DNA from: CAZXYF01 sp964644705
GTDB lineage: Bacteria; Planctomycetota; Brocadiia; SM23-32
Reading direction: 5' to 3'
Assembly: GCA_964644705.1 (NCBI GenBank)
Contig: CAZXYF010000202.1
Span: forward strand, 1-5,624
DNA length: 5,624 bases
This document shows, one piece after another, positions 1 through 5,580 of this stretch. Each line of letters starts with the position of its first letter. Within the stretch, counting starts at the first letter, position 1. The notes under the pieces were generated by a model, which saw only the letters and a program-made list of their open reading frames with translations, was not told the origin of the DNA and did no database searches. A program made the translations under genes and the position numbers.

Positions 1-38
1 TCGCTATTTGGCGGATTGGGGTTCACTGTATTTTCCAA

Positions 39-54
39 CGGATCAGGAGTTCTG
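39..54 (-). repeat. 16-bp inverted match, left copy
   Basis: Read on the minus strand this is CAGAACTCCTGATCCG, which occurs exactly on the plus strand at 5477-5492. The two copies therefore lie in opposite orientation on either side of the operon. Beyond the 16 bases the match breaks down, although both copies are followed within two bases by a GGAAA/GAAA stretch. A 16-base exact match is unlikely by chance in a window of this size. Whether it is a mobile-element end or part of a dispersed repeat cannot be judged here. Confidence 0.5.
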
Positions 55-100
55 GGTCTCCCGACGGTGATTCGGCAATTTCAGGGTTGGCAGGTAAGTT

Positions 101-143
101 TCGGTGAACCACGTTTGTTTTGTGGTGCCCTGCTTGCCGGGCT
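101..143 (+). repeat. 43-bp imperfect direct repeat, left copy
   Basis: This segment matches 5581-5623 at 39 of 43 positions with no gaps; differences are at 115, 116, 125 and 132. The first 14 bases, TCGGTGAACCACGT, are identical, as is the block CTTGCCGGGCT near the end. The bases just upstream (CAGGTAAGT here, CAGTAAGTA in the other copy) are also similar with small gaps, so the repeat may start near 91. Both copies read as FGEPR-x-FC-x-ALLAGL in one plus-strand frame, but the right copy has an in-frame TAA two codons before the F, so coding is doubtful. No tRNA or integrase accompanies it. Confidence 0.75.
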
Positions 144-193
144 GAACACTTACGTTATCAGAGCGTTACTCTTACGGTGTTAGGGCGCTGCGA

Positions 194-1054
194 TCAGGGG
201 GTTCGGGTCCGCAGGTATTCCTCAAGACGAACCCATTCAAGATCGGGGGAGGATGTCAGGGTTTTAATGATGTCGCGGAACTGCTCCTCACGTCTCGTTG
301 GATTGTTGTGGCGGTGACCGGTCGGTTTTTTGATCAAATGCCACGGGTGAAGGGCGAGCTGATACAGGCCACCGGGAAAAGACGGGATGAGGTCGTGAAT
401 TGTTCGGACATGGTCCTGAGGGGGTCTTTCGCCCTTAAACATGCGCCATAGATATCCCGATATCGGGTTACCGTCCCGATCGCTCCATTTGGTTAGTGCC
501 AATTCCCACATATCACGAGACTGCTGGGAACCGGGGAGTGTATAGGGCCGCATCTGCCAGCCGGTGCCCGGTTTGCGGGTTATTGACGCATCGTAACGAT
601 AGCCGAGTTGGGCCAGATGGGGGATGGCGGCATCCGGCAGGCGACAGTATGGCGCACGAAAGCCGCGGGGCGTGGCGCCGGTATAGTGCCGGATGATATC
701 GGTGGCCTCGCTCAGGAGGCCTGGCAACGATCCGGATTCCGGTGCGGAGGCGGTATCAATTGCGGTGAGGTCTTCATGGCGCAGGCCGTGGCAGGCGTGT
801 TCCATACGCGGGTTGGATGTCAATGCGCCGATGAGATCAGGATCGGTGTGGGCCAGTATGCGGAGCGTTCTTGCTTCCCAAAAAAGCGTGGCCGGCAGTG
901 AGAATTGTGTCACCGCGTCGTTGAACACGCGCAGACCCTCCCGGCAGCCGTCGATATATATCCGATCGGTTCCCGTTGTACAGCTGTCGATACGGGTATG
1001 ATGGGGGCCGTTCGCATCGGGGTCGATATCAACGGTGAGGGCAGTGTAAAACAT
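194..1054 (-). CDS. NodB-fold polysaccharide deacetylase family hydrolase
   Basis: The 286-residue protein resembles carbohydrate esterase family 4 / NodB-homology enzymes, metal-dependent hydrolases that remove acetyl or related amide groups. The motifs appear in order: TVDID (Asp9 and Asp11, the usual catalytic and metal Asp pair but spaced by one residue), HGLRH (His89 and His93, metal ligands), RGFRAPY (Arg130-Tyr136), GYRYDAS (Asp155) and LALHPWH (His236 or His239, the late catalytic His). All key residues are present, so it should be active. No signal peptide or membrane segment is visible, which suggests a cytoplasmic enzyme. Sugar specificity cannot be read, and intracellular members of this fold also act on non-sugar amides. 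The start is set by the first motif, only eight residues in; the upstream bases lack a clear Shine-Dalgarno. It follows the methyltransferase gene by 51 bases and is probably the last operon gene, but its role beside the other three is unknown. Confidence 0.85.
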   Translation of the reverse strand: MFYTALTVDIDPDANGPHHTRIDSCTTGTDRIYIDGCREGLRVFNDAVTQFSLPATLFWEARTLRILAHTDPDLIGALTSNPRMEHACHGLRHEDLTAIDTASAPESGSLPGLLSEATDIIRHYTGATPRGFRAPYCRLPDAAIPHLAQLGYRYDASITRKPGTGWQMRPYTLPGSQQSRDMWELALTKWSDRDGNPISGYLWRMFKGERPPQDHVRTIHDLIPSFPGGLYQLALHPWHLIKKPTGHRHNNPTRREEQFRDIIKTLTSSPDLEWVRLEEYLRTRTP

Positions 1055-1105
1055 GTTTGCGGGGGCGGGTGTAGAAGGATTATGAGAACTGACAGTGGCA
1101 CAAGA

Positions 1106-2587
1106 TCACAGGGGATTGAGCTCGATATTGAACTGCTCGCGTATCTGACGGTCAAGGGACCGGGTGATGGTCGGTCCGTAAGATGGTGACCGGGAGAGGA
1201 TGTCCCTGGCTTTACGGGTGGCTTTTTCCTGTATGTCGGGCACACCCCATTGTTCCCACGATTCGCGGTTCTGACGGTCGGCCAGATCCGGCTCGAAGAA
1301 CTCCTCTCGCAGGTACTGAATGGTGTGATCGGATCTCACATAGTTCCCTTCTTCCACACACTCCTGAATTGCGTCGTAAGCCAGCCGGTCGGTATCCACC
1401 TCGATTCCACGCACTGCCCGGGTTGCCATTCCGGTGATCTCATTATCAATCACGAGCTGCCGGTAGCTGACGGTCAGCATTGATTCCAGGATGCCGGCGG
1501 CGTGATGGATGAGGTTGGAACCGGACAGGACGCACTGGAGTATGGCGAAGGATTTTTCATACACCGCCTGCACATTCGGGATTTTTGCCTCCGTTACACC
1601 CGCTGAGTTGTAATTGGGAATGTCTATATTGTGTGCCAGCTGGGAGATGGCGGCGTTCATCATCCCGAACTCCACTCCACCGCCCGCGTAACGGAGATGA
1701 TGCATCTCGGCCATTCCGGGAATGCCTCCGTAGATGACCGGCATGCCCGGTTCCACCATCTGGGAGAAAGTGATCCCGGCCAGTTCCTCGGCGTGCAGCT
1801 GTACCAGCGTTCCCGCCAGAGTGAGCGGGGAGGTGGATCCGGCCATGGGCGCGCAGGAGAGCGTCACCGGCAGCCCGTGCCTGGCGATTCGCCGGATGCA
1901 GTGGGCGCCCATCCTGTCCAGTTTCAGGGGGCTTTCCACCAGGCTGACGATGAACGAGAGGAAGGGGCGTTCCCGCAGGGAGTCGGCGGAACCGGCAATC
2001 AGTTGCCCCAGTTTCATCACCTGGGCGGCGCCTCGGGGATGGTAGGGCGCTCCCATTACGTGTTTCCCCGTGCCCAGCAGGGAGGCGTAAAACTCATTGA
2101 CCGGTTGATCCTGCGTTGAAACTTCACGTGCCGAGCAGGGGCGCACGAAAAAATGAATGTTATTCAGTTCCTCCACCAGTCGCGCGAACTCGAATATGTC
2201 CCGAACGGAGCTTTTCCGTGGAGTGTCCTCATCCAGATCCAGCACCTGCGGTGTCGCTCCGCCGGTGCCCAGGTAGGTTTTCAGACCCTCCAGTGTGAGA
2301 TCGTGTTCCTCTGTCTGACCGCACAGGTTGATGCGGGAGGGGGCGTGGGAGGTCATTTTATCGACGAGGTCGGGGGAGAAGCAGACCCGTTCCTGCCCGG
2401 ATTTCACCTCGGCACCGCCGTCGGATAGAATCTCGCGCGCCTGCCGCGACGTTACCGCCACGCCGATGTTGTCCAGTACTCTGAGTGCCGTCCGGTGAAT
2501 GCGCTCTATTTTTTCATCGCTGAGGGGCCTGTACTGTCCGCCTTCCCAGCCTTTGTTCACTTTTTGCGTTGGTTCATCGTGTTCCAT
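1106..2587 (-). CDS. MttB-superfamily corrinoid methyltransferase, non-pyrrolysine type
   Basis: The 493-residue protein has the length and sequence style of the trimethylamine methyltransferase (MttB) superfamily, TIM-barrel enzymes that move a methyl group from a methylated amine to a corrinoid protein. Recognisable parts are the N-terminal PLSDEKIERIHRTALRVLDN, the glycine-rich LGTGGATP (106-113), and the conserved segment from GGGVEFG (302-308) through NAAISQLA to SAGVTEAK...QAVYEK (328-345). True MttB has pyrrolysine (TAG) near residue 334. Here the frame is uninterrupted and residue 335 is Lys (AAA), as in relatives such as the glycine betaine methyltransferase MtgB, so the substrate is more likely a quaternary amine than trimethylamine. 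No membrane segment or signal peptide is seen. The start is backed by GAGGAG nine bases upstream, 13 bases after the dehydrogenase gene. The required corrinoid partner is not in the window. The family is secure; the exact substrate is not. Confidence 0.9.
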   Translation of the reverse strand: MEHDEPTQKVNKGWEGGQYRPLSDEKIERIHRTALRVLDNIGVAVTSRQAREILSDGGAEVKSGQERVCFSPDLVDKMTSHAPSRINLCGQTEEHDLTLEGLKTYLGTGGATPQVLDLDEDTPRKSSVRDIFEFARLVEELNNIHFFVRPCSAREVSTQDQPVNEFYASLLGTGKHVMGAPYHPRGAAQVMKLGQLIAGSADSLRERPFLSFIVSLVESPLKLDRMGAHCIRRIARHGLPVTLSCAPMAGSTSPLTLAGTLVQLHAEELAGITFSQMVEPGMPVIYGGIPGMAEMHHLRYAGGGVEFGMMNAAISQLAHNIDIPNYNSAGVTEAKIPNVQAVYEKSFAILQCVLSGSNLIHHAAGILESMLTVSYRQLVIDNEITGMATRAVRGIEVDTDRLAYDAIQECVEEGNYVRSDHTIQYLREEFFEPDLADRQNRESWEQWGVPDIQEKATRKARDILSRSPSYGPTITRSLDRQIREQFNIELNPL

Positions 2588-2596
2588 AAGCTCAAT

Positions 2597-2602
2597 CTCC
2601 TC
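2597..2602 (-). promoter_or_regulatory. Shine-Dalgarno of the methyltransferase gene
   Basis: GAGGAG on the minus strand lies nine bases before the ATG at 2587. It overlaps the TGA stop (2601-2603) of the alcohol dehydrogenase gene, so terminating ribosomes could re-initiate here. This supports coupled translation within one operon. Confidence 0.8.
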
Positions 2603-3674
2603 AGAATTCTACGACGATACGGGCCACTTCCCACCCGTTTTTCATACGTTCAATGAGCTCGATGGCCTCTTCCGGGGCCACCGTTCGCTCCACCAGTTTC
2701 CCGAGGGTGCACCGCTGGCGGGCGGAGAACAGCCGGATCACCCGGTCGAGTTCGTCGGGGAGGTTGCCGCAGCTGCCGGTAAAGCGTTTTTCAAAAATCC
2801 CCAGCGCATCGTGAGGATGGAGAGAAATCGGTTGTCCGTAGGTGGCAATACCCACCAGCCGGCCGCCGGGACGGAGGCTGCCCAGGGTTATGACCGTATC
2901 ATCCGCGTCCGTTTCGGTTATCCCGGCGGTATCAAATACCAGGTCGGCGCCCTCGCCATTGGTGATCTCCTTCACACGGATGAGCGGTTTAACTTCATTC
3001 ACGTTGACAAGCCGGTCGGCTCCCAGTTCGTCGGCGAGTCCAAGGGTTTTTTCGCTCTGACCCACGGCAATTACCGGGTGCGCGCCGGAGATCTCCCGGG
3101 CCAGGAGCACGAGGGAAAGTCCCACGCCACCGGTGCCCCACACCACCACGCTTTCACAGACGTCGATGTGGGCAATCCTGAGTGCGTGGAATGCAGTGGC
3201 TCCGGCACAGCCGGTCACGGCTCCTTCGGGGAAGGGGATGTTCTCCGGGAGCGGCACCAGGTTCTGGCTGGGCACCTTGATGTATTCGGCCAGTCCGCCA
3301 TCCACATCCCGTCCGAGCATCTTCTGCGCATGGCAAAAGTTGTATTCCCCGCGGCGGCAGGCCGGACAGTTGCCACAGAACAAAACATTATGCAGTACCA
3401 CCCGGTCGCCGGGCTGAAAACTGAGGGTGCCCTGCTTCCCCTCCCGAATCGCCGCGCCGACCTCCGCCACCGTGCCCGCCACCTCGTGTCCGAGTGTAAT
3501 GGGGAGACGACTCACTTCCGCTGAACCATGGAGCTGATGCAGGTCGGTCCCGCAGATTCCGCAGGCACGCACCCGGACCACAACCTCCCAGGGGTTTTCC
3601 GGGGACAGCTCCGGTTCGGGAACATCCCGGAGTTCCAGTGGCTGCTCCACTCCGACCATCTGCAGGGCTTTCAT
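2601..3674 (-). CDS. Zinc-dependent medium-chain alcohol dehydrogenase
   Basis: The 357-residue protein is a classic zinc-dependent MDR dehydrogenase, which oxidises an alcohol to an aldehyde or ketone with NAD(P). The catalytic domain shows ACGICGTDLH (Cys41 as zinc ligand, Thr43 and His46 for the proton relay), GHE (His63, Glu64) and GCAGATAFHA (Cys156). The structural zinc site is Cys100, Cys103, Cys106 and Cys114. The Rossmann fold has WGTGGVG (179-185). After the second strand, IAVGQSE places Gly205 where NAD-specific members usually have Asp, which hints at NADP or dual cofactor use. The frame is open further upstream to 3782, but the start used here fits the family N-terminus (MKALQMV), has AAGGAG seven bases upstream, and overlaps the aldehyde dehydrogenase stop as ATGA. 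It probably makes the aldehyde consumed by its neighbour. Its substrate is not identifiable; choline-like alcohols are one idea. Confidence 0.93.
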   Translation of the reverse strand: MKALQMVGVEQPLELRDVPEPELSPENPWEVVVRVRACGICGTDLHQLHGSAEVSRLPITLGHEVAGTVAEVGAAIREGKQGTLSFQPGDRVVLHNVLFCGNCPACRRGEYNFCHAQKMLGRDVDGGLAEYIKVPSQNLVPLPENIPFPEGAVTGCAGATAFHALRIAHIDVCESVVVWGTGGVGLSLVLLAREISGAHPVIAVGQSEKTLGLADELGADRLVNVNEVKPLIRVKEITNGEGADLVFDTAGITETDADDTVITLGSLRPGGRLVGIATYGQPISLHPHDALGIFEKRFTGSCGNLPDELDRVIRLFSARQRCTLGKLVERTVAPEEAIELIERMKNGWEVARIVVEF

Positions 3675-5146
3675 TTTCCATCTCCTTCCTTTGCATAACG
3701 TTCGTAGGTGACTTTCTGTTCGGTGTAAAATTTTGTGCCCGTTCGCCCGGCTTCGGGGATGCCGAATCCGGATTCTTTCCATCCACCGAATGACAGCTGC
3801 GGATCGTTCAGAGCCGTCATCAAATTAACGTGGGCAACACCACATTCGATTCTGTCCACGAACTGATCCGCCAGGCGCAGATCCCGGGTGTAGATGGAGG
3901 CGGAGAGCCCGTAACGCACATCGTTGGCCACTTTCACCGCTTCATCAAAATCGGAGACTCTCTGGACAACCAGCACGGGCCCAAATATTTCCTCCTGTGC
4001 AATGGTCATGTCCGGGGTGACCCGGTCAAATACGGTGGGGGCCACGAAACACCCGTCATCGTATTCCGTTCCGGTTAACTCGTGTCCGCCGGTAAGCAGC
4101 TGGGCGCCTTCCTCGCGTCCGGTTTCAATGTAATCGGTCACCCGATCCAGCTGATCTTCCCCGCACAGAGGACCGATATCAACGTCATCTGCGAGTCCGT
4201 TGCCGACGCGCAGATCTTCGGTCGCTTCCACCAGGCGTCGGGTGAACTCGTCGGCTATATCCTCAACCAGAATCAGACGGCTGGTGGCCGTGCATTTCTG
4301 GCCGGTGGTCCCGAACGCCGAGGCCACCACGTCGTCCAGCGCCCGCTCATGATCGGCGTCCTCGAGGACGATGGTGGGATTTTTCCCGCCCATCTCCAGT
4401 TGTGTGCGGACGAGGTTGGGGGCGGCGGTCTCCTGGATCATCTTCCCCACCGTGGTTGAGCCGGTGAACGAGACGGCGGCGATCCGCGAATCGCTGACCA
4501 GTGGGTCACCGACTGCGCTCCCGGAGCCCATGACCAGGTTCAACGCGCCATCGGGGAGGTCGGTATCGGTGAACAGTTCAGTGAACAGCTCGGCTACTCC
4601 CGGGGTCAGACTGGCCGGTTTGAACACCACGGTGCATCCGCTCATCAGTGCAGCAGCGCATTTTCCGGCGGGCACATTGACCGGGAAGTTCCAGGGAGTG
4701 ATGATCGCCGCCACTCCCACCGGTTGCCGGATGCTGTAGGCGCGGACGTCCGGCATGCTTACCGGCACGGTTTCGCCGCACAGGCGGAGTCCTTCGCCGA
4801 TCTGAAAGTCCATATCTTTCAGGGCGTAGTCAATTTCTCCCCGGGACTCATCCAGCGTTTTTCCGTTCTCCAGGGTGATGCGCCGGGCCAGCTCCTCACG
4901 GCGATCCCGGAAATTCTCCACCACCTGTTCCATGACCCGCGCCCGGTCCCTGGCGGATACCTCACTCCAGACCTCAAAAGCCTCACGGGCGGCCCGAACG
5001 GCCCGTCCAACATCTTCCCCGCTGCTCAGGGGGTAGCGTCCGGTCACCTCCGACAGACGCGCAGGATTGTGTTTTTCACCAAATTCACCATCCGCCGGCT
5101 CCAACCATTCGCCATCCACATAGTTGAGATGCACGTCAATGCCCAT
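3671..5146 (-). CDS. NAD(P)-dependent aldehyde dehydrogenase
   Basis: The 491-residue protein is a full-length member of the aldehyde dehydrogenase superfamily, oxidising an aldehyde to the acid in the cytoplasm. The active site is complete: PWNFP with the oxyanion Asn153, KPA with Lys176, FTGST (227-231), LEMGGKNP with general base Glu251, GQKCTATSR with nucleophile Cys285, and EEIFGP with Glu386. The C-terminal LSFGGWKESGFG (451-462) is also typical. The GQKCTATSR form resembles the 2,5-dioxovalerate (alpha-ketoglutarate semialdehyde) dehydrogenase branch more than betaine aldehyde dehydrogenases, which usually carry GQ-x-CS/T-x-GTR; this is from memory of the families. The protein is rich in Asp and Glu, perhaps from a salt-adapted host. 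It is the first operon gene, has a strong Shine-Dalgarno, and its stop overlaps the alcohol dehydrogenase start. The likely substrate is the aldehyde from that enzyme. Confidence 0.95.
   Translation of the reverse strand: MGIDVHLNYVDGEWLEPADGEFGEKHNPARLSEVTGRYPLSSGEDVGRAVRAAREAFEVWSEVSARDRARVMEQVVENFRDRREELARRITLENGKTLDESRGEIDYALKDMDFQIGEGLRLCGETVPVSMPDVRAYSIRQPVGVAAIITPWNFPVNVPAGKCAAALMSGCTVVFKPASLTPGVAELFTELFTDTDLPDGALNLVMGSGSAVGDPLVSDSRIAAVSFTGSTTVGKMIQETAAPNLVRTQLEMGGKNPTIVLEDADHERALDDVVASAFGTTGQKCTATSRLILVEDIADEFTRRLVEATEDLRVGNGLADDVDIGPLCGEDQLDRVTDYIETGREEGAQLLTGGHELTGTEYDDGCFVAPTVFDRVTPDMTIAQEEIFGPVLVVQRVSDFDEAVKVANDVRYGLSASIYTRDLRLADQFVDRIECGVAHVNLMTALNDPQLSFGGWKESGFGIPEAGRTGTKFYTEQKVTYERYAKEGDGK
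3682..3687 (-). promoter_or_regulatory. Shine-Dalgarno deciding the alcohol dehydrogenase start
   Basis: AAGGAG on the minus strand, within AGGAAGGAGA, stands seven bases before the ATG at 3674. It lies inside the last codons of the aldehyde dehydrogenase gene. It decides for this ATG over the longer open frame that begins at 3782. Confidence 0.85.
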
Positions 5147-5151
5147 TGTAG

Positions 5152-5159
5152 CCTCCTCC
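5152..5159 (-). promoter_or_regulatory. Shine-Dalgarno of the aldehyde dehydrogenase gene
   Basis: GGAGGAGG on the minus strand lies five bases before the ATG at 5146, a near-perfect match to the anti-Shine-Dalgarno. It confirms the start of the first operon gene. Confidence 0.88.
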
Positions 5160-5160
5160 G

Positions 5161-5189
5161 ATTAACTACTCAGCTTGTCAGCGAGTAAT
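5161..5189 (-). promoter_or_regulatory. Leader inverted repeat next to the ribosome binding site
   Basis: The arms TACTC (5167-5171) and GAGTA (5183-5187), with inner arms GCT and AGC around a four-base loop and one bulged base, form a hairpin. Outer ATTA and TAAT at the ends add symmetry. It sits directly upstream of the Shine-Dalgarno and downstream of the candidate promoter, a position suited to a repressor operator or to an mRNA structure limiting translation. No regulator gene is in the window. Confidence 0.45.
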
Positions 5190-5207
5190 CGTCCCTGCGG
5201 GATCGAT
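5188..5207 (-). promoter_or_regulatory. Second leader inverted repeat at the predicted -10/start region
   Basis: ATCGTCCC (5188-5195) pairs with GGGA (5199-5202) and CGAT (5204-5207), with a single bulged T at 5203 and a three-base loop. It adjoins the first leader hairpin and touches the predicted -10 box. It may be an operator or an initial-transcript hairpin. No T-run follows, so it does not look like an intrinsic terminator. Confidence 0.4.
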
Positions 5208-5235
5208 GATAAAGTAAAAAGCCCCGCATCCACAA
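5206..5235 (-). promoter_or_regulatory. Candidate sigma-70-type promoter of the operon
   Basis: On the minus strand TTGTGG (5230-5235, three of six to TTGACA) is followed after 18 bases by TATCAT (5206-5211, five of six to TATAAT). Transcription would begin about 50 bases before the aldehyde dehydrogenase ATG. The -35 is weak, so an activator may be needed. I saw no sigma-54 GG-N10-GC element with conserved flanks in this leader. Confidence 0.4.
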
Positions 5236-5352
5236 TGTTTGTTCAGGTGGGACAGAAAAGTAAGATGTGGTGACAAACAGAAAAAACGGGCATCTCGGAT
5301 ACTGCGAAATATTACAGGATAAAATTGTGGACCGGAATCCCATACCCTCAGT

Positions 5353-5369
5353 CGTTCCCCAGGGGAACG
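5353..5369. repeat. Perfect 17-bp palindrome
   Basis: CGTTCCCC and GGGGAACG flank a single central A, giving eight-base perfect arms. As RNA it would form a seven-pair GC-rich stem with a CAG loop on the plus strand. No T-run follows on either strand, so it is not an intrinsic terminator. Its odd symmetry with a one-base centre fits a binding site for a dimeric regulator, about 200 bases upstream of the operon start, or the core of a repeat element. Confidence 0.6.
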
Positions 5370-5398
5370 GCCGACAAGGGCGATGGACAAAGGGGGCT

Positions 5399-5462
5399 CG
5401 ACGAAGGTTCTGGCATCCGTGTGCCTTCGTCGTTCGCCTTCATCGTTTACCTTCGTCGGTTG
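5399..5462 (+). repeat. Three 13-bp tandem units with an inverted copy upstream
   Basis: Units start at 5424 (CCTTCGTCGTTCG), 5437 (CCTTCATCGTTTA) and 5450 (CCTTCGTCGGTTG), each beginning with CCTTC-A/G-TCG. An exact inverted copy of the core, CGACGAAGG, lies at 5399-5407. It can pair with unit one (16-base loop) or unit three. The arrangement looks like iterated protein-binding sites or the end of a small repeat element. It is too short and has no spacers of the kind seen in CRISPR. Confidence 0.55.
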
Positions 5463-5476
5463 TTAAACTGTAGCTT

Positions 5477-5492
5477 CAGAACTCCTGATCCG
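5477..5492 (+). repeat. 16-bp inverted match, right copy
   Basis: CAGAACTCCTGATCCG on the plus strand is identical to the minus strand at 39-54. It sits 15 bases after the tandem-repeat block and about 90 bases before the right copy of the direct repeat. Confidence 0.5.
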
Positions 5493-5580
5493 GAAACATG
5501 GATGCCGTAATCAGTATTCTGCATAACTCTTGAGCTAAACACCTGATACAATTCATTTGCCACTTATTGTCAGTAAGTAT

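Larger units (their letters stand above)
1..193. other. Gene-poor left edge downstream of the operon
   Basis: This is the stretch after the stop of the last operon gene. Plus-strand frame 1 is free of stops from base 1 to a TAG at 181-183 and reads as a hydrophobic peptide, including GEPRLFCGALLAGLNTY. It could be the 3' end of a plus-strand gene converging on the operon, but I recognise no family, its codons are unlike those of the operon genes, and 60 open codons at this GC content can arise by chance. It contains one copy of a direct repeat (101-143) and half of a 16-bp inverted match (39-54). The arms AACAC (145-149) and GTGTT (177-181) could pair, but no T-run follows on the minus strand, so I do not call a terminator. 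Confidence 0.4.

Noticed and set aside
121..193. Intrinsic terminator after the hydrolase gene
   Set aside because: Only weak stems are present (AACAC/GTGTT, GCCC/GGGC) and none is followed by a T-run on the minus strand.
910..1245. Minus-strand open frame of 111 codons spanning the methyltransferase end and hydrolase start
   Set aside because: It is out of frame with two well-supported genes and its translation is low-complexity, rich in Pro and Ser.
1106..2587. Pyrrolysine-containing MttB with in-frame TAG
   Set aside because: The reading frame is continuous for 493 codons and the corresponding region carries a Lys AAA codon.
2499..3524. Long open frame of 341 codons on the plus strand opposite the alcohol dehydrogenase
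   Set aside because: It lies antisense to a gene with clear zinc-site and Rossmann motifs, matches no family, and is the kind of shadow that GC-biased codons create.
3675..3782. N-terminal extension of 36 residues on the alcohol dehydrogenase
   Set aside because: The extension is arginine-rich and overlaps the aldehyde dehydrogenase end; the internal ATG at 3674 has a strong Shine-Dalgarno and fits the family start.
5178..5390. Minus-strand open frame of 70 codons upstream of the operon
   Set aside because: It needs a TTG start, shows no family similarity, has no good ribosome binding site and runs through the promoter and leader hairpins.
5399..5462. Possible CRISPR array
   Set aside because: Units are only 13 bp and abut without spacers, and no cas gene is present.
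5267..5510. Two overlapping plus-strand open frames of 60-68 codons
   Set aside because: They overlap each other in different frames, have no recognisable motifs and cover the palindrome and tandem-repeat block.
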